A program made the position numbers and the translations under genes. A DNA stretch of 64,000 nt, taken from contig NZ_BAABKV010000001.1 of NCBI RefSeq assembly GCF_039544005.1, positions 3,658,001-3,722,000 on the forward strand. The letters run 5' to 3'. The notes beneath the pieces are model-generated. The model was not told where the DNA came from and made no database searches. It saw nothing but the letters and a program-made list of their open reading frames with translations. Below are positions 10,442-20,461 of this stretch, piece by piece. Numbering within the stretch: the first letter of the stretch is position 1; the number at the start of each line of letters is the position of its first letter. This stretch comes from Kitasatospora paranensis. GTDB taxonomy: Bacteria > Actinomycetota > Actinomycetes > Streptomycetales > Streptomycetaceae.

Positions 10442-11443
10442 TCAGCGGGCGGTGGCCGCCCCGCCGAGCCGGTCGAGCATCAGGGCCACGGCCGGCACGC
10501 CCGCCAGGTCGGGCAGCGTCAGCGCCACCACCCGCCGCACCGCCGGCTCGCCGGACGCCGTCCGCAGCGGCATCGCCGCCACCCCCGCGCGTCTGACCGT
10601 CTCCAGCGCCAGCGCCGGCAGCACCGCCACCCCGAGCCCGGCCGCCACCAGCCCCACCACCGCCGGGTAGTCGTCGGTGGCGAAGTCGATCGCCGGCTCG
10701 AAGCCCGCCGCGCGGCACAGCTCGACCAGATGACCCCGGCACTGCGGGCAGCCGGCGATCCACTGCTCCCGCGCCAGCTCCGCGAGGTCCACCGGCGCGT
10801 CGCCGCGACCGGCCAGCGGGTGCTCCTGCGGCACCAGCACCACCAGCGGATCGTCCAGCAGCGGCCGCACCACCAGGTCGGACCAGTCGGTGGCGGCGGC
10901 CGAGGCCGCCGCCTCCAGCACCGCCTCGGCCCGCGCCTGCCGGGCCGAGGCGTGCGGGGAGGGCACCGCGGCGGCGCCGCCCTGCGACTCGGGGTAGCGG
11001 AAGGCCAGCGCCACCTCGCACTCGCCGGAGCGGAGCATCCCGAGCGCCTCCGGCGGCTCGGCCTCCACCAGCGAGACCCGCACGCCCGGCTGCACGCTGC
11101 GCAGCCGGGCGACGGCGCGCGGCACCATCGTCGAGCTCGCGGTCGGGAAGGAGACCAGCCGGACCCGCCCGGCGCGCAGCCCGGCGATCGCCGCCACCTC
11201 CTCCTCGGCGGCGGACAGCCCGGCCAGGATGCCGGCCGCGTGCTTCAGCAGCACCTCACCGGCCTCGCTGAGCTGCATCCCCCGGGCGGAGCGGACGACC
11301 AGCGGGGTGGCCACCGACTTCTCCAGCGCCTTCATCTGCTGGCTGACGGCCGGCTGGGTGCATCCGAGTTCCCGGGCGGCGGCCGAGAAGGAGCCGGTCC
11401 GGGCGACGGCGCGCAGGACGCGCAGGTGACGGGCCTCGATCAT
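10442..11443 (-). CDS. LysR-family transcriptional regulator
   Basis: A 333-residue LTTR. The N-terminal winged helix-turn-helix covers residues 1-60 (HLRVLRAVARTGSFSAAARELG, then TQPAVSQQMKALEKSV), and a periplasmic-binding-like effector domain starts at about residue 90. A Cys pair in AGCPQCRG within the effector domain is uncommon and might be redox- or metal-sensitive; that is inference. Its target is unknown, since it is not divergent from an obvious enzyme gene. It lies between whiD (convergent) and the groEL1 terminator. Confidence 0.88.
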   Translation of the reverse strand: MIEARHLRVLRAVARTGSFSAAARELGCTQPAVSQQMKALEKSVATPLVVRSARGMQLSEAGEVLLKHAAGILAGLSAAEEEVAAIAGLRAGRVRLVSFPTASSTMVPRAVARLRSVQPGVRVSLVEAEPPEALGMLRSGECEVALAFRYPESQGGAAAVPSPHASARQARAEAVLEAAASAAATDWSDLVVRPLLDDPLVVLVPQEHPLAGRGDAPVDLAELAREQWIAGCPQCRGHLVELCRAAGFEPAIDFATDDYPAVVGLVAAGLGVAVLPALALETVRRAGVAAMPLRTASGEPAVRRVVALTLPDLAGVPAVALMLDRLGGAATAR

Positions 11444-11527
11444 GCGCCCAGGGTATAAGCCCGCCTTGGGTCGGCGGGCGCGTCCGGCGCCGCACGCCGC
11501 ACGCGGCGCGGACGGGCCGCGGACACG

Positions 11528-11572
11528 CCGGAGGCCCGGCCCCCGCCGCGCGGGCGGGGGCCGGGCCTCCGG
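11528..11572 (-). terminator. Terminator of groES-groEL1
   Basis: Perfect 20-bp inverted repeat (11528-11547 and 11553-11572) with a 5-nt loop, 14 bases past the groEL1 stop. It is one of the strongest hairpins in the window. Confidence 0.9.
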
Positions 11573-11586
11573 AGGACGGACCTGCG

Positions 11587-13232
<1,646 letters not shown>

Positions 13233-13260
13233 TCAGGGGGTTGTGCGGATGGACCAACAG

Positions 13261-13305
13261 GCACGCCCCGGCCCGGGTCAGTGCTGACGCGGTTCCGGGG
13301 CGTGC
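13261..13305 (-). promoter_or_regulatory. Hairpin in the groES-groEL1 spacer
   Basis: Inverted repeat GCACGCCCCGG / CCGGGGCGTGC (13261-13271 and 13295-13305) lies between groES and groEL1. It could stabilise or process the mRNA, or attenuate groEL1 relative to groES. Confidence 0.6.
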
Positions 13306-13314
13306 TGTGACGGC

Positions 13315-13620
13315 TTACTTCTCGATGATGGCGAGAACGTCGCGAGCCGAGAGGACGAGGTACTCCTCGCCCTGGTACTTGACCTCGGTGCCGCCGTACT
13401 TGGAGTAGAGGACGATGTCGCCGACGGCGACGTCGAGCGGCAGGCGCTGGCCATCCTCGAAGCGGCCCGGGCCGACGGCCAGGACGACGCCCTCCTGGGG
13501 CTTCTCCTTGGCGGTGTCCGGGATAACCAGGCCGGAGGCCGTGGTGGTCTCGGCGTCGAGCGGCTGGACCACGATGCGGTCCTCGAGCGGCTTGATGGCA
13601 ACCTTGGTGCTGGTGGTCAC
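13315..13620 (-). CDS. groES: Co-chaperonin GroES
   Basis: 101-residue cap of the GroEL cage. Family signature [15 protein letters not shown] at the start, [18 protein letters not shown] in the middle, and [25 protein letters not shown] at the end. It starts with GTG 13620 after AGGGGAG. It is first in the operon, with CIRCE elements 96-167 bases upstream. Confidence 0.97.
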   Translation of the reverse strand: MTTSTKVAIKPLEDRIVVQPLDAETTTASGLVIPDTAKEKPQEGVVLAVGPGRFEDGQRLPLDVAVGDIVLYSKYGGTEVKYQGEEYLVLSARDVLAIIEK

Positions 13621-13715
13621 GTCCGAGCTCCCCTTCGGAGATTACGGGGTTGTCTAACAGGGATGGGCGATGTCTGCACGCCTGCCGTCGCGGGGGTCAG
13701 GCGAACTCCGTCGCG

Positions 13716-13741
13716 TTGGCACTCGCCCGGGGGAGTGCCAG
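13716..13741. promoter_or_regulatory. Second CIRCE-like operator with an 8-nt spacer
   Basis: TTGGCACTC (13716-13724), 8 nt, GAGTGCCAG (13733-13741). The arms match the HrcA-binding CIRCE inverted repeat. The spacer is 8 instead of 9 nt and ends in a G run, so a missing base is possible. Confidence 0.75.
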
Positions 13742-13760
13742 GAACGACCATAGGCCGCTG

Positions 13761-13787
13761 TTAGCACTCAGTCAACCAGAGTGCCAA
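13761..13787. promoter_or_regulatory. CIRCE operator (HrcA site) of groES-groEL1
   Basis: TTAGCACTC, 9 nt, GAGTGCCAA at 13761-13787 matches the CIRCE consensus TTAGCACTC-N9-GAGTGCTAA except for one base. It lies upstream of groES and implies heat-shock control by HrcA. Confidence 0.93.
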
Positions 13788-13868
13788 CGGCGCGGCCCGC
13801 AGAATCGCGGAGAAACCGAGTACCCGTACTCAGGTGCGGCCGCCGCGGGGCCGGGCAGACTCCCACCC

Positions 13869-14287
13869 GTGACCGAGACCGCCGTGCCGCGCCGCCGTCC
13901 GCAGCCCGTCGCCGACCTCCTCCTGATGCTCGCCCTCATCGCCCTCCAGGCCCTGGCCGGCTGGTGGACCCTGCTCGTCCTGGGCCTGCACACCTGGGCC
14001 GAGCCGCCGCGGAGCGCGGCCGAACAGGCCGCCGCCCCCGTCGACTGGACGCCCTACCGGGTGCTGGGCGGGTTCGCCCTGGCCGCTCTCCTGGTGGCGG
14101 TCCTCGCGGGCCGCCGCCGACTGTGGATCACCGCCACCGTGCACGGACTGCTGGTGGCCGCCCTGGCGGTCGGCGCGCTCGCCGCGCATGCCTCCGACGT
14201 GCGCGACCGCGAGCGGCTGCGGCCGCACCCCTGCCCTCGGGTTACCAGCCGTGCTTCAGCGGCAGCAACAACTGCGTCGGCGGCTGA
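13869..14287 (+). CDS. Small membrane protein, function unknown (one-base frameshift as sequenced)
   Basis: It starts at GTG 13869 (VTETAVPRRRPQPVADLL) and has three hydrophobic segments: about residues 17-37, 58-76 and 82-102. As sequenced, the frame runs on into the downstream methyltransferase. Adding one base to the C run near 14228-14231 instead ends it at 14287 with a compact Cys-containing tail, PSGYQPCFSGSNNCVGG, giving 139 residues. I prefer that reading because the following gene has its own start 26 bases later. I do not recognise a function. Confidence 0.7.
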
Positions 14288-14312
14288 TCCGGCCGACCGG
14301 GACAATGGCGGG

Positions 14313-15488
14313 GTGGAGATCGAATCGTTCCGGGCCCTGCTGACCGACGAGGGCCAGGCGCTCCTGGCCGAGCTGCGCGGATTCCGCGAGGCGGACGAGC
14401 TGGCGCTGGCGACCAGGCTGCGGCGCAGCCACCCGGCCGAGCTGGTCCGGGCCGCGTTCGAGCAGGCCCGGCTGCGGCAGCGGGCCGCCGCCAAGTTCGG
14501 CGCCGACGCGGAGGCCATGTACTTCACGCCGGACGGCGTCGAGCAGGCCACCCGGCGCAGCGTCGCCGAGTGGCGGGCCGGGCGTTTCGCCGCGCTGGGC
14601 GTGCGGCGGCTCGCCGACCTGTGCTGCGGCATCGGCGGCGACGCGATCGCGCTGGCGCGGGCGGGCGTGTCGGTGCTCGCCGTCGACCGCTCCGAGCTGA
14701 CCTGCGCGGTGGCCGGGGCCAACGCGGCGGCGCTGGGCCTGGCCGACCGGATCGAGGTGCGCTGCGCGGACGTCGCCGACGTCGATCCGGCCGGCTTCGA
14801 CGCGGTGTTCACCGACCCGGCGCGGCGTACCGCCCGGGGCCGGGTGTTCGACCCCGAGGCGTACTCCCCGCCGCTCTCCTGGGCGATCGAGGCGGCCCGC
14901 CGCACCCCGTACGGGGCGCTCAAGGTGGCGCCGGGCATCCCGCACGCCCTGGTACCGGACGGAGCGGAGGCCGAGTGGGTCTCCGACCGCGGCGAGGTGA
15001 AGGAGGCCGTGCTGTGGTTCGGCACCGGCGCGGCCGACCCGTACCGGGCGACGCTGCTGCCCGGCGACCACACGCTGACCGGCACGGGCACCCCGGCGAC
15101 GGCCGGGCCGGTGGGGCGGTACCTCTACGAGCCGGACGGCGCGGTGATCCGGGCCGGCCTGGTCTCCGACGTCGCCGGGCAGGTCCGCGGGCGGCTGATC
15201 GACCCGATGATCGCCTACGTGACCTCGGACGAGCTGGTGGCCACCCCGTACGCGCACGCCTACGAGATCGGCGAGGCGCTGCCGTACAACGTGAAGCGGC
15301 TGAAGGCGCTGCTGCGGGAGCGCGGCGCCGGCACCGTGGTGATCAAGAAGCGGGGGATGGCCGTCACCCCGGAGGAGCTGCGCCGGCAGTTGCGGCCGAG
15401 CGGCCCCCACGAGGTGACGGTGATCCTCAGCCGGACGGACCACGGCCCGCTGATGATGCTGGGTCAGCCGGTCGGCGCGGCGACGTAG
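14313..15488 (+). CDS. Class I SAM-dependent methyltransferase with THUMP-like C-terminal domain
   Basis: 391 residues from GTG 14313. The N-terminal helical part (FRALLTDEGQALLAEL, then LRRSHPAELVRAAFEQARLRQ) is followed by a Rossmann methyltransferase core with motif I LADLCCGIGGDAIALARAG, acidic residue VDRS and the catalytic-region motif FTDPARRTARG. The C-terminal part (YNVKRLKALL, then GTVVIKKRGMAVTPEELRRQL) is the THUMP-like domain found in this actinobacterial family. The substrate is unknown; RNA is likely from the domain. Its 3' end overlaps the convergent deacetylase gene by 25 bases. Confidence 0.85.
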   Translation: MEIESFRALLTDEGQALLAELRGFREADELALATRLRRSHPAELVRAAFEQARLRQRAAAKFGADAEAMYFTPDGVEQATRRSVAEWRAGRFAALGVRRLADLCCGIGGDAIALARAGVSVLAVDRSELTCAVAGANAAALGLADRIEVRCADVADVDPAGFDAVFTDPARRTARGRVFDPEAYSPPLSWAIEAARRTPYGALKVAPGIPHALVPDGAEAEWVSDRGEVKEAVLWFGTGAADPYRATLLPGDHTLTGTGTPATAGPVGRYLYEPDGAVIRAGLVSDVAGQVRGRLIDPMIAYVTSDELVATPYAHAYEIGEALPYNVKRLKALLRERGAGTVVIKKRGMAVTPEELRRQLRPSGPHEVTVILSRTDHGPLMMLGQPVGAAT

Positions 15489-16341
15489 TCCTCCAGCCGG
15501 GCGACCGCGAAGCCCTGCTCCTGGATCCGGCTGAGCAGTTCGCCGAACATCGCGGTCATGGTCTCGCCCTTGAGGTCCTTCGGGCCGCGGAAGTGGGCGA
15601 GGATGATGTCGCCGGGGCGGAGCTTCTTGTCGGCGGTCTGGTACTGCATGTCGTGGATCTGCATGGTCTCGCGCCAGAGCACCACCGCGCGCGGGCCGCA
15701 GGCCTGCACCGCGGTGTTCAGCGCTGCGGTGTGGGCGCCGTCTCCGTACGGCGGGCGGAACAGCAGCGGCGGCGTGCCGTACTCCCGGGTGAGCGCGGTC
15801 TGGTCGTCGCAGACCTCGCTCTTCTGCTTCTCCGGGGAGGCCTTGCTCATCACCGGGTGGTCGACGGTGTGGTTCTGGATGTGGTTGCCGAGGGCCTGCA
15901 GCGGCTTGAAGTAGCCGTAGTCGCCGCTGATGATGTCGCGGGTCAGGAACATCGAGAACGGCACCCTGAGGTCGTTCATCATGGCGACGAACTTCGGGTC
16001 CTTCTCGGCGCCGTCGTCGAGGGTGACGAAGACGACCCGGTCGCTGGTCGGCACCGCGCTGAAGACCGGCACCTGACCGGTGCGGGTGAGCTTGATCGGC
16101 TTGTCGGCGGGGGCGGGCGGGGCCGCGGGCAGCGGCTTGAGGCCCCACTTGGCCCAGGCCGCGTCGGAGGCGCCCGGGGCCGCCGGGGAGGCCCCGGTGC
16201 TCGCCGTGCCGCCCGGGGCGGCGGTGTCCTGCGCGGGGGCGCCTGCGTCCTGGGCCTGGCCGGCGCCCCGCCGCCGCAGCCGCTGACGACCGTGAGGAGC
16301 GCCAGCACTCCCGTCGCAGCCCACCATGACCTCTTCAGCAC
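15464..16341 (-). CDS. Polysaccharide deacetylase-like lipoprotein (one-base frameshift as sequenced)
   Basis: From GTG 16341 the protein begins LKRSWWAATGVLALLTVVSGCGGG, a lipoprotein signal peptide with a lipobox ending at Cys. The frame breaks in the G run at about 16267-16270. One added base joins it to AGQAQDAGAPAQD and the NodB-type domain that ends at 15464, 292 residues in all. Domain marks are VFVTLDDGAEKDP (Asp pair), the metal-binding HTVDH (H-x3-H) and LLFRPPYGDG. It probably removes acetyl groups from an envelope glycan outside the membrane; substrate unknown. It is convergent with the methyltransferase. Confidence 0.82.
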
Positions 16342-16385
16342 AGCATGCCCCCACCCCGTGTTCAGCGAACTCTCAGGAAGGCACG

Positions 16386-16643
16386 CTACTCGACGTGGCG
16401 GCTGGTGAAGGACCAGCGGTGCACCGGGCGGGCCAGCAGGTCGCCGGGCGGGTCGGGGACGGCCGCCGGAGCCCCCGCCCACCAGGTGATCAGCAGCACC
16501 CGGTCGCCGTCCGCGGTGAGCAGTTCGGCGCGTTCGGGGCCGGCGGTGCGCAGCGCGGGCAGCGCGGTGTCGCGGGCCCAGCGCTCCAGGTCGGCGGCCC
16601 GTCCGGCGGCGGCCCGGGCCTCCCACATCAGGGCCGAGGTCAC
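16386..16643 (-). CDS. Conserved small protein downstream of tsaD
   Basis: 85 residues from GTG 16643, sharing GTGA with the tsaD stop, so it is translationally coupled to it. The sequence ([22 protein letters not shown], then DRVLLITWW) suggests a small alpha/beta fold like ABM-type dimeric proteins, but I do not recognise a specific function. It is last gene of the tsaB-rimI-tsaD operon. Confidence 0.7.
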   Translation of the reverse strand: MTSALMWEARAAAGRAADLERWARDTALPALRTAGPERAELLTADGDRVLLITWWAGAPAAVPDPPGDLLARPVHRWSFTSRHVE

Positions 16644-17719
16644 CGCAGCGACTCGTGCGCGGCCGCGTGCAGGTCGGTGTGCGGCACGTGGGTCTCGGTG
16701 ACCGGCAGCGAGGAGTCCGCGGACAGGTCGAAGGCGGACGGGGTGCGGCCCCGGCGGACCATCTCGGAGCCGAGCGCGGCGACCATGGCGCCGTTGTCGG
16801 TGCACAGGCCGGGGCGCGGCACGCGGAGCACGATGCCGGCCTTGTCGCAGCGCTGCTGGGCCATCTCGCGCAGCCGGGAGTTAGCGGCGACGCCGCCGCC
16901 GATCATCAGGTGGTCGACGCCGTTGTCCTTGCAGGCGCGGACGGCCTTGCGGGTGAGGACGTCGGTGACGGCCTCCTGGAAGGAGGCGGCGACGTCGGCG
17001 ACCGGCACCTCCTCGCCGGCCCGGCGCCTGGCCTCGACCCAGCGGGCGACGGCGGTCTTCAGGCCGGAGAACGAGAAGTCGTAGGCGGGGTCGCTCGCCG
17101 TGCTGAGGCCGCGCGGGAAGGCGATGGCCCTGCCGTCGCCGTCGCGGGCCATCCGGTCGACCACCGGGCCGCCGGGGAAGCCGAGGCCGAGCACCCGGGC
17201 GACCTTGTCGAAGGCCTCGCCGGCGGCGTCGTCGATGGTGGCGCCGAGCGGGCGGACGTCGCTGGTGATGTCGGTGGACATCAGCAGCGAGGAGTGGCCG
17301 CCGGAGACCAGCAGCGCCATGGTCGGCTCGGGGAGCCGGCCGTGCTCCAGCTGGTCGACGCAGATGTGCGAGGCGAGGTGGTTGACCCCGTACAGCGGCT
17401 TGTCGAGCGCCCAGGCGTAGGCCTTGGCGGCGGAGACGCCGACCAGCAGGGCCCCGGCCAGGCCGGGGCCGGCGGTGACGGCGATGCCGTCGAGGTCGGA
17501 GGCCTTGACGCCGGCGGTGTCGAGAGCCCGCCGGATGGTGGGGACCATCGCCTCCAGGTGGGCCCGGCTGGCGATCTCGGGGACGACGCCGCCGTACCGG
17601 GCGTGGTCGTTGACGCTGGAGGCGACGGCGTCGGCGAGCAGTGTGGTGCCGTGGACGATGCCGACGCCGGTCTCGTCGCAGGAGGTCTCGATACCGAGGA
17701 CGAGCGGTTCGTCAGCCAT
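16640..17719 (-). CDS. tsaD: tRNA N6-threonylcarbamoyladenosine (t6A) synthase subunit TsaD
   Basis: Transfers threonylcarbamoyl to A37 of ANN-decoding tRNAs, working with TsaB and TsaE. 359 residues in the ASKHA fold: [15 protein letters not shown] at the start, the metal-binding His pair in [14 protein letters not shown] (HxxxH), [11 protein letters not shown], and [17 protein letters not shown] 17719 follows GAAGGACCCGAAGA. As sequenced, rimI runs into it in frame; adding one G to the run at 17742-17746 would end rimI at 17712 with an 8-base overlap. Confidence 0.95.
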   Translation of the reverse strand: MADEPLVLGIETSCDETGVGIVHGTTLLADAVASSVNDHARYGGVVPEIASRAHLEAMVPTIRRALDTAGVKASDLDGIAVTAGPGLAGALLVGVSAAKAYAWALDKPLYGVNHLASHICVDQLEHGRLPEPTMALLVSGGHSSLLMSTDITSDVRPLGATIDDAAGEAFDKVARVLGLGFPGGPVVDRMARDGDGRAIAFPRGLSTASDPAYDFSFSGLKTAVARWVEARRRAGEEVPVADVAASFQEAVTDVLTRKAVRACKDNGVDHLMIGGGVAANSRLREMAQQRCDKAGIVLRVPRPGLCTDNGAMVAALGSEMVRRGRTPSAFDLSADSSLPVTETHVPHTDLHAAAHESLR

Positions 17720-18205
17720 TCTTCGGGTCCTTCGCATCGTGCGGGGGTGGTCGAGTCGCATGACGAGCGCGTCGACGTTCGCGGGCTGGTAGTAGCCGCG
17801 GCGGACGCCGACCGGGCGGAAGCCGAAGCGCTCGTAGAGCCGCTGGGCGCGCAGGTTGTCCACCCGGACCTCCAGCAGCAGTTCGGTGCAGCCGCGGGCG
17901 GCGGACTCCTCGACCAGGTCGGTGAGCAGCGCCGCGCCCAGGCCGCGGCCCTGGATCCGGTCGTCGACGGCGATGGTCTGGACGTCGCCCTCGACGCCGA
18001 CCGTCATGAGGCCGGCGTAGCCGACGACGGTGCCGTCGGGTGCGGCGGCGACGGTGTAGTGCCGGGTGCCGCCGGGGTGGGCCTCGGCCAGTTCGGACCA
18101 GTACATGCCGCGCGACCAGGCGTCCTCGGGGAACAGCCGCAGTTCGAGGTCCATCACCGGTTCGATGTCCCACCAGCGCATCGGCCGGAGGGTGATCGCG
18201 GTCAT
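17712..18205 (-). CDS. rimI: Ribosomal protein S18 alanine N-acetyltransferase (probable one-base frameshift at the 3' end)
   Basis: GNAT-fold acetyltransferase. ATG 18205 overlaps the tsaB stop by four bases. Fold marks: [33 protein letters not shown], the acetyl-CoA loop [11 protein letters not shown] (Q/RxxGxG/A), and the terminal [21 protein letters not shown]. As sequenced, the frame continues through [12 protein letters not shown] into tsaD, giving an apparent 521-residue fusion. One base added to the C5 run at 17742-17746 gives [13 protein letters not shown] and a stop at 17712, 164 residues, the family's normal length. Confidence 0.88.
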
Positions 18206-18855
18206 GCCGGGAGCACCGCCTTGTAGCCGGCCGGGACCTGGGCGTCCGGGCGGCGCAGGTAGAGCGGGCTGTTCGGCAGCAGTTCGCGGCCGGCCGCGAG
18301 CTCGCCGGCGGCGAAGTCGGCCAGCGCGCCGGCCGAGACGTGCTCCGGTCCGGCGGCGCCGGGGAAGGTGTCGGGGTACAGCAGCGCGCCGGCGCCGACG
18401 GACCGCTCGGGGGCGGCCAGCTCGGCCGGGCGGTCGACGGACGGGCCCGCGGTGCGGGCGCCGTCGGCGTCGTAGGAGGCCCAGTAGACCTCCTTGCGGC
18501 GGGCGTCGGTGGCGACGGTGAACGGCCCGGTGAGGCCGTCGCGGCGGGCCTGGTGGGCGATCGCGTCGAGGGTGCAGACGCCGTGCACGGGCAGGCCGAG
18601 CGCGTGGCCGAGGGCAGCGGCGGTGACCAGGCCCACCCGCAGGCCGGTGTAGGGGCCGGGGCCGACACCGACGGCGATCGCGGTGATCTCGCGCTTGTCG
18701 ACGCCCGCGGCGGCCAGGACCTCGCCGATGGTGGGCAGCAGGAGTTCGCCGTGCCGTCTGGCGTCGACCTGGTAGGACTCGGCGATGACGGTGGCGCCGT
18801 CGTGGACGGCGGCGGTGACGGCGGGGGTGGCGGTGTCGAACGCGAGCAGCAGCAC
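18202..18855 (-). CDS. tsaB: t6A biosynthesis dimerisation subunit TsaB
   Basis: 217 residues from GTG 18855. It is the inactive ASKHA paralogue that dimerises with TsaD to make t6A. Marks: [34 protein letters not shown] and the [13 protein letters not shown] segment. It is first gene of the tsaB-rimI-tsaD operon and overlaps rimI by ATGA. Confidence 0.93.
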   Translation of the reverse strand: MLLLAFDTATPAVTAAVHDGATVIAESYQVDARRHGELLLPTIGEVLAAAGVDKREITAIAVGVGPGPYTGLRVGLVTAAALGHALGLPVHGVCTLDAIAHQARRDGLTGPFTVATDARRKEVYWASYDADGARTAGPSVDRPAELAAPERSVGAGALLYPDTFPGAAGPEHVSAGALADFAAGELAAGRELLPNSPLYLRRPDAQVPAGYKAVLPA

Positions 18856-18927
18856 GCGTCCAAGGTTAGACCGACGGGGGCGCGGCGGTGGACGGGCCCG
18901 GGGGCCGCGCGGGCACGGGCGGGGCGT

Positions 18928-19377
18928 TCAGGGCCCGGTGAGCCGCTCCAGCAGGGCCATCGCGGCGATGACGGTGCGGCGCTCCTCGTCGGTGCAGCGG
19001 TCCTGCAGGGCCCGGGCGAGCCATTCCTCGCGGGCCTGCCGGTCGCCCTCGACGAGCTCGCGGGCGGCGCCGGTGAGGCTGACGAGCTGTCGGCGGCCGT
19101 CCTCGGGGTCGGGCCGGCGCTGCACCAGCCCGCGTTCCTCCAGGGCGGCGAGGGTGGCGGCGACGGACTGCGGGCGGACGCGTTCGGCGGCGGCGAGGGC
19201 GCTGGCGGAGGCGGGGCCCTCCTTGCTGAGCCGGCTGAGGACGGAGGCCTGGGACGGCGTCAGTTCGTTGCTGTCGCGGATCTCCCGGAGCCGGCGGCGC
19301 AGCCGGCCGAACACGACCCGCAGGTCGCTCGCCGCGCGGGCCGCCGACTCGGAGATGCCGTCGATGGTCTCGTCCAT
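18928..19377 (-). CDS. MarR-family transcriptional regulator
   Basis: 149 residues. The winged helix-turn-helix runs from about residue 39 (LTPSQASVLSRLSKEGPASASALAAAERVRPQSVAATLAALEERGLVQR) to the wing DPEDGRRQLVSLT at 90-102. Helical dimerisation ends flank it. It is divergent from the transpeptidase-like gene and reads toward tsaB; ligand and targets are unknown. Confidence 0.9.
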   Translation of the reverse strand: MDETIDGISESAARAASDLRVVFGRLRRRLREIRDSNELTPSQASVLSRLSKEGPASASALAAAERVRPQSVAATLAALEERGLVQRRPDPEDGRRQLVSLTGAARELVEGDRQAREEWLARALQDRCTDEERRTVIAAMALLERLTGP

Positions 19378-19566
19378 GCCCCCAGGATAGGGCCATCAGC
19401 CCGAACTGTTCAGTCCGGACTTATCATATGGCCCGGTATTCCTGACGGCCCGTCGGGCCGTTCCGTCCCCACCAGGGGAACACACCATCGGATCGCGCCG
19501 GTTCGGCGACCGGGACCTGGCACGATGGAGCCCACACACACGCGGGGGCGAGCGGCGGGAGCGTAC

Positions 19567-20124
19567 GTGGTGAGGATGGGCCCTGGCGCCGTGGTCGTCG
19601 GCCTGACGGCCGCGGCCATGGCGGTGGTGACACTGCTGGCCGTGCAGGCCGAGGGCGCCCGGTCGGACACCGCGGCGCGGCCTGCGGCCTCGGGCAGCAC
19701 GGCCCCCTCGCCCAGCACCGGCCCCGCGCCCACCGCGCCCGCCCTGCCGGCCTCGTCCGGCACCGGCTACCGGGTGGTCTACTCGATCGGCGCCCGCCGG
19801 GTGTGGCTGGTCGACCCCAACAAGGACCAGCAGATCCAGGCGTCCTTCGCGGTCACTCCGGGTTCGGTGGAGCCCACGCCGGGCTCGTACAGCGTCTACA
19901 GCCGCGCGGCCACCGGGAAGGGCACCGACGGGCGGCAGATCGAGCACGTGGTGCGGTTCACCCAGCAGAGTGGCGTGGTGTTCGGCTTCAGTGCGGCGCT
20001 GGACGGCGCGACGCCGCCGGCCGACACCAAGGTGCACACCGGCGGCATCCGGACGGCACGCGCCGACGGACAGCTGATGTGGGACTTCGCCCCGACCGGC
20101 ACCCGGGTCGTGGTGACCGGCTGA
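19567..20124 (+). CDS. Exported L,D-transpeptidase-like protein lacking the catalytic Cys
   Basis: 185 residues from GTG 19567 (GGGAG five bases upstream); ATG 19525 in frame is an alternative. A signal anchor (MGPGAVVVGLTAAAMAVVTLL) is followed by an Ala/Pro/Ser linker and a YkuD-like beta domain (YRVVYSIGARRVWLVDPNKD, then TPGSYSVYSRA). Active L,D-transpeptidases carry SHGC or SGGCVR near the end; here that spot reads HTGGIRTARADG and has no Cys. The protein is thus probably a non-catalytic envelope protein of this fold. The family assignment is my inference from pattern. Confidence 0.68.
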   Translation: MVRMGPGAVVVGLTAAAMAVVTLLAVQAEGARSDTAARPAASGSTAPSPSTGPAPTAPALPASSGTGYRVVYSIGARRVWLVDPNKDQQIQASFAVTPGSVEPTPGSYSVYSRAATGKGTDGRQIEHVVRFTQQSGVVFGFSAALDGATPPADTKVHTGGIRTARADGQLMWDFAPTGTRVVVTG

Positions 20125-20133
20125 CGAGGGCGG

Positions 20134-20337
20134 TCAGGCGGCGCGCGGCGGGGCGGCCGGGCGTGCGCCGCGCTTCACGGGCACCACGGGCGGGGTCGAG
20201 ACGGCCGCGGCGGACGCACAGGACGCCAGCAGGGCTCTCATCGGGACACCGGCCGGACACGCGGGGCCCGGGTCGGCACTCGACCCGTCGGCCGGCTCCT
20301 GCGGCATCGGTGCCGCTGCGGGGGTGGTGCTCGCCAT
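20134..20337 (-). CDS. Small protein, function unknown, behind an iron-box-like site
   Basis: 67 residues from ATG 20337 with a strong AGGGAGG ribosome binding site. Ala/Pro-rich, with two Cys in DPGPACPAGVPMRALLASCA. No signal peptide or known domain seen. It ends 9 bases from the stop of the convergent transpeptidase-like gene. A 16-bp GTTAGG/CCTAAC palindrome sits directly upstream of the ribosome binding site, so the gene may be iron-regulated (inference). Confidence 0.6.
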   Translation of the reverse strand: MASTTPAAAPMPQEPADGSSADPGPACPAGVPMRALLASCASAAAVSTPPVVPVKRGARPAAPPRAA

Positions 20338-20351
20338 GGGGCGCCTCCCTA

Positions 20352-20367
20352 GTTAGGCAGACCTAAC
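20352..20367. promoter_or_regulatory. Candidate iron box (DmdR/IdeR-type operator)
   Basis: Perfect palindrome GTTAGG-CAGA-CCTAAC. The inner TTAGGCAGACCTAA matches 12 of 14 bases of the corresponding part of the Streptomyces DmdR1 consensus TTAGGTTAGGCTAACCTAA; the outer left arm fits poorly. It lies immediately before the ribosome binding site of the small gene at 20134-20337. Confidence 0.55.
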
Positions 20368-20461
20368 CGCAGCACCCATCCCATCACGCCGGGCCGCCGG
20401 GCCGCAACACTTTGCCGACACCGTGTCGGGAAGTGCCGCCGGCCGCACCCGGCGGGCCGGA

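Noticed and set aside
13650..15488. A single 612-codon frame joining the small membrane protein to the methyltransferase
   Set aside because: The junction has a better stop in the adjacent frame and the methyltransferase has its own GTG start; the join is explained by one missing C.
14256..16148. A 630-codon minus frame opposite the methyltransferase
   Set aside because: Arg/Pro-rich shadow with no family features.
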